From Treponema sp. UBA7590 (GTDB lineage: Bacteria; Spirochaetota; Spirochaetia; Treponematales; Treponemataceae): a stretch of 39,434 nt of DNA. The stretch is from contig DLKK01000070.1 of the NCBI GenBank assembly GCA_002478955.1, positions 39,895 through 79,328 of the forward strand, read 5' to 3'. Every line of letters starts with the position of its first letter. The stretch's first letter is position 1. The notes under the pieces are model-generated. The model was not told the origin of the DNA and did not search any database. It worked only from the letters and a program-made list of their open reading frames with translations. A program made the translations under genes and the position numbers. Positions 15,234 through 23,609 of this stretch are shown piece after piece.

Positions 15234-15939
15234 ACAGAAAATTCTTGCGGCAAGAACGGCAGTTGAAACGCTTGTAAAAAAAGGTCTTATTTTCAGCGGA
15301 ATGAAAATCGGGCTTGGAACTGGCTCAACGGCTTTGCCTGCGGTAAAACGTCTTGCGGAATATATTGCGGATGGCACTCTGAAAGATATAAAGGCGGTTG
15401 CAACTTCTTTTCAGACAGAAAATGCGTGCATAGATTGGAATGTTCCGGTTTATTCGTTTAAAGATAGAGCGATTGATGGTGAGCTTGATTTGGCGATTGA
15501 CGGCGCTGATGAAATTGATTTAGAAAACAATTGTATAAAAGGCGGCGGTGCGGCGCTTTTGCGTGAAAAAATCGTTGCGTATAATGCAAAGAAATTTGTA
15601 ATTGTTGCGGATTCTTCAAAAGTTGTAAAAACTTTGGGAACAAAATTTGCGCTTCCTGTTGAAATTGTTCCAGAAGCGTATATTCCAGTAAAAAAAGCGC
15701 TGGAAAAACTTGGTGCGAATGTTGTTTTGCGGGAAGGCGTAAGAAAATGCGGTCCGGTCATCACTGATAATGGAAACCAGATTGTAGACTGTCTTTGGAA
15801 GAACCCTGTTGATTCTGTAAAAATGGAAGATATTATTGACGATATTACTGGCGTTGTTGAGGTTGGATTTTTCACCAAAAACAAGCCGATTGCATTTATC
15901 GGAAAAGAAGATGGAACAGTAGAAATTCGCGGACAGTAA
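15214..15939 (+). CDS. rpiA: Ribose-5-phosphate isomerase A
   Basis: 241 aa. Interconverts ribose-5-phosphate and ribulose-5-phosphate in the pentose phosphate pathway. Signatures: GLGTGSTA (phosphate loop), DGADEID, KGGGAALLREKIVA with the catalytic Glu region, and ADSSKVV. The ATG at 15214 is chosen over a TTG six bases earlier because AGGAG (15203-15207) is 6 nt upstream. The gene begins inside the end of aroDE (20-bp overlap), which points to translational coupling. Full length. Confidence 0.95.
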   Translation: MSLNQSEQKILAARTAVETLVKKGLIFSGMKIGLGTGSTALPAVKRLAEYIADGTLKDIKAVATSFQTENACIDWNVPVYSFKDRAIDGELDLAIDGADEIDLENNCIKGGGAALLREKIVAYNAKKFVIVADSSKVVKTLGTKFALPVEIVPEAYIPVKKALEKLGANVVLREGVRKCGPVITDNGNQIVDCLWKNPVDSVKMEDIIDDITGVVEVGFFTKNKPIAFIGKEDGTVEIRGQ

Positions 15940-15940
15940 G

Positions 15941-17311
15941 ATGTTTCCTCCGTTTCCGCAAGAAGAAGCCTTTGGTGTTTGCCGCAAAATTATTTCTTCG
16001 CTTGAAAATGGCGTTTTGCAGCTTGAGCAGATTGGAAAAATCAGCGCAGAGCGGAATGGTCAGGGAATTATGGTTGGCGTTGCGGTTTGCCAAAAGCCGG
16101 ACGGTTCTTCTGTTATTTTGAATACTGTAAGCGGAATTTCAAAGAGAATTAAAGGCTCTGAAGAAGCTGATTTCGGTATTTTTGTTGAGCCAATTGTTTC
16201 TTCAGAAGAAATTGAAAATGCACTCAAAAAAAACGATTTTCAGATTCATCAGTTTACGGAAAAAATCAATCTTTTAAAGGAAAAACGCAAGCGGACAGAC
16301 GGAAAATTTGAAAATCAGACTGAAGAAGAAAGTCAGCTTATAAAAAAACGCTCTGATTTATGTGACGAGTCACTGAAAAAAGTTTTCGGGCTTTATTCGT
16401 TTCATTGTGCAGATGGAAAAAAACGTTCCTTGCTTGAAATTTGTGAAAAAAAGCAGAAAAATCTTCCGCCAACAGGAACAGGAGATTGCTGTGCGCCAAA
16501 ACTTTTGGATTTCGCCTTTAAAAATCAGCTGAGTATAAAAAGTCTTGCTGAAGTTTTTTACGGAAAAAGCAACAAATTCAGAACTGATGGAAAATTATAT
16601 GAGCCATGCGATGAGCGTTGCGCGTTGATTTTGCCTGAAATGCTTGGCCTTGAAATTCTGTATCAGGATGAAGATATTGTTGTTGTGAACAAACAGAGCG
16701 GTTTGCTTAGCGTTCCTGGTCGTGGCCCAGAAAAGCAGGATTGCATTGTGAACCGCCTGAAAAAACTTTTTCCGCATTGTATTCAGCAGCCTAGCGTTCA
16801 CCGGCTTGACATGGAAACCAGCGGACTTTTGGTTCTCTCGCTCAATGAAAATTCCCACCGCAATTTGTGCCGCCAATTTGAAGAAAAAAAAGTTCAAAAG
16901 CGCTATGTTGCGCTGATTGATGGAAAATTGCCTGAAAAATTCCCAAAAAGCGGAAAAATGGAATTGTATTTCCGCGTAGACATTGAAAATCGTCCGCATC
17001 AGATTTGGGATGAAATTTACGGAAAAAACGCAGTTACGGAATGGAACTGGCTGGACGAGGAATTTTATTTCGCGCCTGATGGAACAAAACGTTTGTGCAC
17101 AAGAATTTTATTCATTCCGCATACCGGCAGAACTCATCAGCTTAGGCTGGCAGCCGCAGATATTCATGGATTCGGGGTTCCAATAATCGGCGACACACTT
17201 TACGGACATTGCGAAAAAGGTGAACGGCTTATGCTTCATGCGGAATATTTAAGTTTTGTTCATCCGGCAACAGGAAAACTCATGGAATTTTCTTGTCCTG
17301 CGCCTTTCTAA
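15941..17311 (+). CDS. RluA-family pseudouridine synthase with N-terminal extension
   Basis: A 456-aa enzyme that isomerises uridine in RNA, probably 23S rRNA or tRNA. The catalytic domain (about residue 235 on) has QDEDIVVVNKQSG, the catalytic Asp at about 290 in HRLDMETSG, and RTHQLRLAAA. The first about 230 residues form an extension with a Lys/Glu-rich coiled segment and TGTGDCCAPKLLDFA, a motif I recognise from a long subfamily of RluA-like proteins. That extension has a Cys pair and an unproven role. The start codon is one base after the rpiA stop with no clear Shine-Dalgarno, so coupling is likely. Its 3' end overlaps the convergent EAL gene by 4 bp. The target uridine cannot be told. 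Confidence 0.88.
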   Translation: MFPPFPQEEAFGVCRKIISSLENGVLQLEQIGKISAERNGQGIMVGVAVCQKPDGSSVILNTVSGISKRIKGSEEADFGIFVEPIVSSEEIENALKKNDFQIHQFTEKINLLKEKRKRTDGKFENQTEEESQLIKKRSDLCDESLKKVFGLYSFHCADGKKRSLLEICEKKQKNLPPTGTGDCCAPKLLDFAFKNQLSIKSLAEVFYGKSNKFRTDGKLYEPCDERCALILPEMLGLEILYQDEDIVVVNKQSGLLSVPGRGPEKQDCIVNRLKKLFPHCIQQPSVHRLDMETSGLLVLSLNENSHRNLCRQFEEKKVQKRYVALIDGKLPEKFPKSGKMELYFRVDIENRPHQIWDEIYGKNAVTEWNWLDEEFYFAPDGTKRLCTRILFIPHTGRTHQLRLAAADIHGFGVPIIGDTLYGHCEKGERLMLHAEYLSFVHPATGKLMEFSCPAPF

Positions 17312-19875
17312 TCTTTTTTCCCGGAAAAATCCATCATCAGAATATTTGCTGTAATCATTCCATCTGCCTGATTGCAGATTTCTCCGTAAAGCCGCACATT
17401 TTTTGTGCTTCCATCATTGCAGAAAACTGTGGCTTCCTTTGAAAAATTCTTTGTTTCGTTCGGTTGCAACGCACGGATTATCTGCATGAGCGAATCTTTT
17501 TCTGTTTTTAAGAATGATTCAAACGGATTTTTTTCGAGCAATTTTTCAAAATCCTTCTGTGAATAACCAAGAATTTTTGGCACATTTTTGTTTGAATATG
17601 AAAGTTTAACTTTTTCATCAAATAAAACGGAAAAAACTCCGCATGGAATGTTTTCGATTATTGAAGAAAGTTGTTCAGAAAGATTTGTTTTAAGCTGCAG
17701 AAGTTTCATCCTGAAGTCAATATTTTCCACGGTCAAATAATAAATGTTGCTTGTGACTGTTTTTCCAATGTGCCGAAGATGAATTCGGACCCAGAACGGT
17801 TGTGTGTTTTCGTAGAATGGCTTAAGCTGAATCTCGCAAAAACAGCTCTTTTTTGAATTCATTGCTTCATAAAGAGTTGAGAAAAATGCTTCCTGGCTAT
17901 ATTTTTCAATTCCAGAAACAATATCTTTTTGCATCTTTGAAAAATCGTGGCGGGTTGTTCCAATTTCCTCAAAAAACTGGTCATTCATTCTTAGGGCTTC
18001 TATATTTTCTCCGGACCATTCAATGATTGCCGCACCACCAATAAAATTATTGAAAAACAGCGTTGAATTTTCAGATGCGTCAAGGAACTTTGCAGCTTCT
18101 AGCTCAGCGTCCTTTTGATTTTTTTCAAAATTCACCGGAGAAAGATTTGTTAAAAGTTCCTCGTATTTTTCAATTGGCAAAGGCCGCGCAAAATAATAGC
18201 CCTGCATATAAAAACAACCGATGCTTTTCAGATAATCAGCCTGCTCTTTTGATTCAATTCCTTCCGCGATTACAGGAAGATGAAGCCAGTTCGCCATTCT
18301 GATTACGGAACTTAAAATATTTCCGCCTTTTGAGTTGTTTTTTCCGTCTTTTAAGTCCTTTGTGTCGGAGGCAATAAATTTCATGTCAAGTTTCAGGACG
18401 TTTACAGGAACTTCCTTCAGTGTGTTAAGCGAAGAATAACCGCTTCCAAAATCGTCCATTTCAAGGCAGAAACCATTATCGCGAAGTTCCTCTACAACCT
18501 GGATAAGCTGGGTCGGGTTTTCCATGTATGCGGATTCTGTAATTTCAAGCCTGAGCAAATTTGGCGTAAGGTCGTATTTTTTCAGAAGTCCGTTAAAAAT
18601 CTGAACAAGATTCTGGTTATAAATATCGCGTCGTGAAATATTTACAGAAACAGGAATCGGATTCAGACCCATGTCTTTCCACTTGCGCAGAAGCTGGCAG
18701 GTTTTTTCCCAGATAAACAAATCAAGCTGTGTGATAAATCCGTTTCGTTCAAAAACCGGAACAAAAATTGCCGGCGAAATCAAACCCTTTGTTGGATGAT
18801 TCCAGCGAACCAAAGCTTCTGCTCCAACCAGCGATTCTGTTGTGTAATCGTATTGTGGCTGCAGATAAACCGTGAATTCATTTCTTTGAAGACCAACAAC
18901 CATGTCAGTTATTAGTTCCTGTTCATCCTTCAGGTTTTCTATCATTGATTCGTTGTAAAACGCAAATCTTTCTGTGAAATTCTGCTTTATGGAAGCCAGT
19001 GCAAGTTCCGCTCTGTCGATTGCCAAAGAAACATCTGTTTTTGGATTTGTGATTACATAAATTCCGTAGCGGCAGATAAAATCAAATTTTGGATGAAGTG
19101 ACTTTACATAAGCGTCGACTTTTCCAAGAATCATAAAAAGAATTTCATTTGAAACTGCTGGAGTGCATACAACAAAATGATCTGCGTAAATATGTCCGTA
19201 AGTTGAAAATTCAGAAATTGTGCTGTTCAGGTGATTTCCGATTTTTTCAAGAATTTTGTCTCCGGCAGAAAAACCGAAAAGGTCGTTAAAAACTTTGAAG
19301 CGGTCAAGATTTACAAGAACAAGATAATATTGCTTGTCAGGATTTTTTGCGAGCATTTCCTGCGTCTTGTTAAGAAATGTCTGCTTGTTGTAGACGCCAG
19401 TTTTTTTATCAAGGCGAACCAGCTGCTTTATTGTATTTTTTTGAAGTTCATGCAGGCTGGCAATACGCTGTTTTTCTTCCTCAAAGTGATTCGTTGCGTG
19501 GAAAATAATTTCAAAAAGATTTTCTGGTGGAGTGCTAGCTGGAAAACATTCAAGCACACCAAGCTCGTAAAACTTTTTCTGGACTTCCAGATTGATGGTT
19601 TTCATGATTCCGATTACAGGAAGCTTTAGGCTGATTTTGTCATCAATTGAATTTAAAAAGAAAGTTTTTTCGTGAATTTCTTTGATTAAACCTTGGTTTT
19701 TAAAGAGAAAATCCTCATCAATGACAATGACTGACGGAATCTGAGTTTGAATTTTTTTAAGAAAATCGTCCGCTGATTCTATATAAAAAACATCAAATGC
19801 TGATGTAAATTCTTTAATGGAAAGAAATGGTTTGAGAACTGATTCAGTTGCTGCAAAAATCGAAAATTTTTTCAT
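17308..19875 (-). CDS. Cyclic-di-GMP phosphodiesterase (EAL) with degenerate GGDEF and PAS domains
   Basis: A 855-aa cytoplasmic protein. Order: receiver-like N-terminus (about 1-125, with VIVIDEDF), GGDEF-fold domain (about 145-300) whose signature is replaced by YADHF, EAL domain (about 310-565), and two PAS-like domains to the end. The EAL motifs look complete: GAEALVRW, NISRRD, EITES, MDDFGSGYSS, LKLDMKFI, VIAEGIES. So it probably hydrolyses c-di-GMP, while the GGDEF part is likely regulatory (GTP binding) or inert. The start is the ATG at 19875, behind GGAG four bases upstream, rather than an upstream in-frame codon at 19917 that falls in the -35 hexamer. Confidence 0.9.
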   Translation of the reverse strand: MKKFSIFAATESVLKPFLSIKEFTSAFDVFYIESADDFLKKIQTQIPSVIVIDEDFLFKNQGLIKEIHEKTFFLNSIDDKISLKLPVIGIMKTINLEVQKKFYELGVLECFPASTPPENLFEIIFHATNHFEEEKQRIASLHELQKNTIKQLVRLDKKTGVYNKQTFLNKTQEMLAKNPDKQYYLVLVNLDRFKVFNDLFGFSAGDKILEKIGNHLNSTISEFSTYGHIYADHFVVCTPAVSNEILFMILGKVDAYVKSLHPKFDFICRYGIYVITNPKTDVSLAIDRAELALASIKQNFTERFAFYNESMIENLKDEQELITDMVVGLQRNEFTVYLQPQYDYTTESLVGAEALVRWNHPTKGLISPAIFVPVFERNGFITQLDLFIWEKTCQLLRKWKDMGLNPIPVSVNISRRDIYNQNLVQIFNGLLKKYDLTPNLLRLEITESAYMENPTQLIQVVEELRDNGFCLEMDDFGSGYSSLNTLKEVPVNVLKLDMKFIASDTKDLKDGKNNSKGGNILSSVIRMANWLHLPVIAEGIESKEQADYLKSIGCFYMQGYYFARPLPIEKYEELLTNLSPVNFEKNQKDAELEAAKFLDASENSTLFFNNFIGGAAIIEWSGENIEALRMNDQFFEEIGTTRHDFSKMQKDIVSGIEKYSQEAFFSTLYEAMNSKKSCFCEIQLKPFYENTQPFWVRIHLRHIGKTVTSNIYYLTVENIDFRMKLLQLKTNLSEQLSSIIENIPCGVFSVLFDEKVKLSYSNKNVPKILGYSQKDFEKLLEKNPFESFLKTEKDSLMQIIRALQPNETKNFSKEATVFCNDGSTKNVRLYGEICNQADGMITANILMMDFSGKKD

Positions 19876-19889
19876 GCTACTCCGATTCA

Positions 19890-19917
19890 ATTTTACCACA
19901 CTTTTCTGTAAAATCAA
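19890..19917 (-). promoter_or_regulatory. Promoter of the EAL gene
   Basis: On the minus strand: TTGATT (19912-19917), 16-bp spacer, TAAAAT (19890-19895) with an extended TG at the right place. It lies between trpA and the EAL gene, so the latter is not just a trp operon tail. Confidence 0.65.
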
Positions 19918-19945
19918 TCGGAGTTTTTCTCAATTTAACAGCAGA

Positions 19946-20710
19946 TTAACAGCACAATTCCTTTGCTTTTGCTGTGATTTTTTCCTGTATTACCGGGATT
20001 GAGGCTTTTGGATTTTTTGCGTTGTAGTTTTCGCGGATAATATTCACAAAAACTGAGCCTGCGACAATTGCGTAAACGTGCGGTGCAATCAGTTTTGCCT
20101 GCTCTTCGCTTGTAATTCCAAATCCTCCAAGAATTTTTGCTCCGCCTGCGGAAGTTTTATCGATAAAATCAAGCATTTCCTTTGTCACAACGGTTTTGCT
20201 TCCTGTGATTCCAGCCCGAAGCGCAGTGTAAATGTATTCAAATTTCTGGTCGGTCATCTGCTTAAGGCGTTCGTCGGTCATAGAAGGCGCGGCTACAGGA
20301 ATATTGTGGATTCCGTATTTTCTGCAGGCCGCGGTAAGTCCTTCGTCACAGTCAAACGGAAGGTCTGGAACAATAAGCCCTGTAACGCCGGAGTCAACTG
20401 CCATTTTCACAAAATTTTCAACGCCCGGGCGGTAAACTAGCGCGGCATAAGTCATAATGAAAATCTGAATTTCCGGGTGGCGGCGGTGCATTTCTGCCAT
20501 GTAAGCCATTCCCTGTTTTACTGTATATTTTCTTGCAAGAACTGTTGAACACGCGGTCTGGATTGCAACTCCGTCTGCGCTCGGGTCGCTGAACGCAAGC
20601 TGGACTTCAAGGATTTTTGCTCCGCCTGCGATAAGTGCTTCTCCGACTGCAAGGCAGGTTTCATCATCTGGATAACCTGCAACCTGATGTGACATTAAAA
20701 TATTGCTCAT
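19946..20710 (-). CDS. trpA: Tryptophan synthase alpha chain
   Basis: 254 aa. Cleaves indole-3-glycerol phosphate to indole and glyceraldehyde-3-phosphate; indole passes to TrpB. The catalytic pair is kept: Glu35 (ILEV) and Asp46 (SADG), 11 apart as in Salmonella Glu49/Asp60. RAGITG matches the usual RAGVTG loop. It is divergent: the N-terminal helix is shorter, GVPFSDP has become QLAFSDP, and loop 6 differs. The Shine-Dalgarno is AGGAG. It is the last gene of the trp operon, 18 bp after trpB. Confidence 0.9.
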   Translation of the reverse strand: MSNILMSHQVAGYPDDETCLAVGEALIAGGAKILEVQLAFSDPSADGVAIQTACSTVLARKYTVKQGMAYMAEMHRRHPEIQIFIMTYAALVYRPGVENFVKMAVDSGVTGLIVPDLPFDCDEGLTAACRKYGIHNIPVAAPSMTDERLKQMTDQKFEYIYTALRAGITGSKTVVTKEMLDFIDKTSAGGAKILGGFGITSEEQAKLIAPHVYAIVAGSVFVNIIRENYNAKNPKASIPVIQEKITAKAKELCC

Positions 20711-20728
20711 ATATAAACTCCTGGAATT

Positions 20729-22003
20729 TTAGTTGTTTTTTGCCATTGACGCTGCAAAGTGAATATCTTTTCCTGCGTTCAGGCGTTCCAGTTCTGCCTG
20801 AAGGAATTGCTTCCATTCTTCCGGGCGAAAAACCGGACAAGTGATGAAAATATCTTTGTCGCCACGGCCAGACATATTTACCACAATATTTTGCTCTTTT
20901 CGCATTTTTGGAGCGAGCTTTAAAGCAAGCGCGCCAGCGTGGGCACTTTCCATGGCAAAAAGAACTCCTTCTGTCTTTGCAAAAACTGAAACAGCGTTCA
21001 AGGCTTCATCATCTTTTATGGCTTCAAATTTTATTCGTCCTGTTTCGCCAAGATATGCAAGCTGCGGGCCGATTCCTACGTAATCCAGACCTGCGGAAAT
21101 TGAGCGCGTCTGACCGGCTTGTCCGTCCTCATCCTGAAGAAAACGCGTCTTGAATCCCTGCATTATTCCATCAACTGCATCATTTCCGACCATTCTGCTT
21201 GCGTTGTTGCCTTTTCCTGGTCCGATTCCGCCAGCTTCCGCGCCAAAAAGCAAAGGTTCTGTTCCGTCTATGAATGGCTCAAAAAATCCGATTGAATTTG
21301 AACCGCCGCCAACGCAGGCAACCATTGCGTCAATCTTTTTGCCGCGTTCCGCCATCTGTTTTTTTGTTTCCCTGCCTATCACAGCCTGAAATTCACGAAC
21401 CATGTCTGGAAATGGGGAAGGCCCAAGCGCAGAACCGATAAGATAATGCGTGTCGCTGAAATTTGCCGCCCAGTCGCGCATTGCCTCGTTGATTGCGTCT
21501 TTTAGAATCCGTGAGCCGGTTGTTACAGGAACAACTTCCGCGCCGTACATTTCCATTGTGGAAACATTTGGCTGCTGCCTGCGCACGTCAACTTCACCCA
21601 TATAAACCCGGCATTTTAGCCCAAGCTTTGCGCAGGCTGCGGCAGTTGCAACTCCATGTTGGCCAGCTCCAGTTTCTGCGATAATGCGGGTTTTTCCCAT
21701 TCGTTTTGCAACCAAAGCCTGACCGATTGCGTTGTTGATTTTATGCGCGCCTGTATTTGCAAGCCCTTCAAGTTTTACATAAATCTGCGCGCCGCCAAGT
21801 TGCTCTGAAAGTCGTTTTGCATGATAAAGCGGAGTCGGGCGACCAATAAAATCCGTACGGATTTCTTCTAGTTCCTTTAAGAAATCTGGATCTTTCATGC
21901 ATTTATGGAATGCTTCTTCCAATTCTTCAATCGGACGGCGAAGAACTTCCGCAACGTAACGTCCACCGAATTTTCCGAAAAAACCTTTATCTGATTCTGT
22001 CAT
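20729..22003 (-). CDS. trpB: Tryptophan synthase beta chain
   Basis: 424 aa. PLP enzyme joining indole and serine. Landmarks: the PLP Lys in NTGAHKINNA, AETGAGQHG with the catalytic Glu, GGGSNSIG phosphate-binding loop, SISAGLDYVGIGP, and MSGRGDKDIF. The segment before the PLP Lys reads LEGLANTG rather than REDLNHTG. The C-terminus is about 20 residues longer than in enteric TrpB. Genome order trpB-trpA with 18 bp between fits an alpha2beta2 complex. Confidence 0.95.
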   Translation of the reverse strand: MTESDKGFFGKFGGRYVAEVLRRPIEELEEAFHKCMKDPDFLKELEEIRTDFIGRPTPLYHAKRLSEQLGGAQIYVKLEGLANTGAHKINNAIGQALVAKRMGKTRIIAETGAGQHGVATAAACAKLGLKCRVYMGEVDVRRQQPNVSTMEMYGAEVVPVTTGSRILKDAINEAMRDWAANFSDTHYLIGSALGPSPFPDMVREFQAVIGRETKKQMAERGKKIDAMVACVGGGSNSIGFFEPFIDGTEPLLFGAEAGGIGPGKGNNASRMVGNDAVDGIMQGFKTRFLQDEDGQAGQTRSISAGLDYVGIGPQLAYLGETGRIKFEAIKDDEALNAVSVFAKTEGVLFAMESAHAGALALKLAPKMRKEQNIVVNMSGRGDKDIFITCPVFRPEEWKQFLQAELERLNAGKDIHFAASMAKNN

Positions 22004-22027
22004 TTTATTGAATTTTCTCCCTAAAAA

Positions 22028-23608
22028 TTATTGTTGTGCAGCAGACTCGACTGCTGAAAAAAATTGCTTAAGCTTGGAAAAATCTTTTTTGCCCGGCTCT
22101 GATTCAACGCCACTGTTCACGTCAACAAGTTCCGGCAGAAAGTTTTTTATCATACCGCGAATATTTTCTGGATTCAATCCGCCGCTAAGCCACAACGAAC
22201 CTGCTTTTTTTGATTTTGCCACAATTTCAGAAGGAATTGTTTTTCCTGTTCCGCCGTAACGCAAATCACCGCTTGCATTCGAGCTTTCCAGGTTTTTTGC
22301 GTCAACAAGGACCCGTGGAAAACCAAAGGAATAAAGTTCCTTCAACGCAACCAAGTCGTTTTCTGTTTCCAGCGGAACTGCCGCATAGCCAAATTCTCCC
22401 CGGGCAAGATTTCCGCAGCCGTGGAACTGGATTCCGTCCAGAATTCCTTCGTAGCACATCTGAAAAACTGAATTTCCTTCTTCAGAAAACGGATCAACAA
22501 TCACTCCGACGAGCAACGGCATTTTTTTGATTTTTTTTGATTCAAAAAGCTGCTTCAGCTCTGCGCAGATTTCGCTGATTTTTGCCGAATCTTCCGGCTT
22601 GTTTGTGCGTGCCGACTTTTCCGCAAAAATGAATCCAAGAATATCTGCACCAAGCTCGGCACATTTTACCGCATCTTCTTTTGTTGTTAGCCCGCAGACT
22701 TTTATCAGAGGTTTTGCTGATTTTTCTTCAAGCTTGACTGAAATCTTCTTCCAGAACGAATATTCATATTCAAGTTTTTTGGAATTTGCCGCCTTATAAA
22801 AAGATTTTACAAGATTTTTTGCGTTTTTTGGATTTCTTGCGGCAGCTTCGCCGATTAGAACTGCATGAAAACCTAAATTTCCAACAAAATTTGCGGCGAG
22901 CGGAGTTGTAACTCCAGATTCAGAAATTATTCTTGGAAACGGAAAAACGATTTTTCTTTCTTTGTAGATTTTTTTGATTTTTTCTTTTAATTTCAGCGGA
23001 ATCAGCAAATCAATTGTAAAATTAGCCAAATCACGCGAATTTATTCCAAGAATTATTTTTTCGCTGCAAGCCATTGAATCTGCAAGTTCAAGAACCGCAA
23101 ACGCTTTTTCAATGTCGCTTTCCTCGCGGATTTCAAGAAGAACTGAAATTCCGAATTCAAACGCTTTTTTTGCCATTGCAAGAAGTTTTTCCTGCGCAAG
23201 GATTCTTCCTATTAAAAGGACTGCGTCCGCGCCACAAAGATATGAGATTTCAATTTCTTCCGGCTCAAGCAAAAAATCTTTCCTTAAAACGGCGGCTTTT
23301 TTTCCAGCTTTTTTCGCGGCATTCTGCAAATCTTCCAGCGAACCGTGAAAATAATTTTCTTCGGTAAGACAACTGATTGCTTTTGTTCCAGCTTTTACAT
23401 AATTTTTTGCGGTTTCTGCGGCGTCAAGCTCCGGCGCAATCCAGCCTTTTGAAGGCGATGCGCGTTTTATTTCAAGAATTGTTCCCGGCTCATTTAAAAA
23501 TGGCACAACCGGGCGGATTCTTTTCTGCGGAATTTTGTGTCCAAATGAAAATCCTTTGTTTTTTATGTCAGCGCGGCGTTTTTCGCAAATTTCTGTAAGA
23601 ATATCCAT
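22028..23608 (-). CDS. trpCF: TrpC-TrpF fusion: indole-3-glycerol-phosphate synthase / PRA isomerase
   Basis: A 526-aa bifunctional enzyme. The first half is TrpC (IKRASPSKGWI, CLTEENYFHGS, LRKDFLL, NSRDLANF, SESGV, LIGEAAA). The second half from about residue 280 is TrpF (IKVCGLTT with the catalytic Cys, IQFHG, YGGTGK, LSGGLNPENI, DVNSGVES). It carries out the two steps from phosphoribosyl-anthranilate to indole-glycerol phosphate. This fusion is known from enterics, in the same C-F order. I chose the ATG at 23608, one base after the trpGD stop; an in-frame upstream start would reach back into trpGD. Confidence 0.94.
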   Translation of the reverse strand: MDILTEICEKRRADIKNKGFSFGHKIPQKRIRPVVPFLNEPGTILEIKRASPSKGWIAPELDAAETAKNYVKAGTKAISCLTEENYFHGSLEDLQNAAKKAGKKAAVLRKDFLLEPEEIEISYLCGADAVLLIGRILAQEKLLAMAKKAFEFGISVLLEIREESDIEKAFAVLELADSMACSEKIILGINSRDLANFTIDLLIPLKLKEKIKKIYKERKIVFPFPRIISESGVTTPLAANFVGNLGFHAVLIGEAAARNPKNAKNLVKSFYKAANSKKLEYEYSFWKKISVKLEEKSAKPLIKVCGLTTKEDAVKCAELGADILGFIFAEKSARTNKPEDSAKISEICAELKQLFESKKIKKMPLLVGVIVDPFSEEGNSVFQMCYEGILDGIQFHGCGNLARGEFGYAAVPLETENDLVALKELYSFGFPRVLVDAKNLESSNASGDLRYGGTGKTIPSEIVAKSKKAGSLWLSGGLNPENIRGMIKNFLPELVDVNSGVESEPGKKDFSKLKQFFSAVESAAQQ

Positions 23609-23609
23609 T

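Noticed and set aside
19946..20710. trpA as a pseudogene because of its odd motifs
   Set aside because: The frame is intact, both catalytic acids are present at the right spacing, and it has a good ribosome-binding site in a complete operon.
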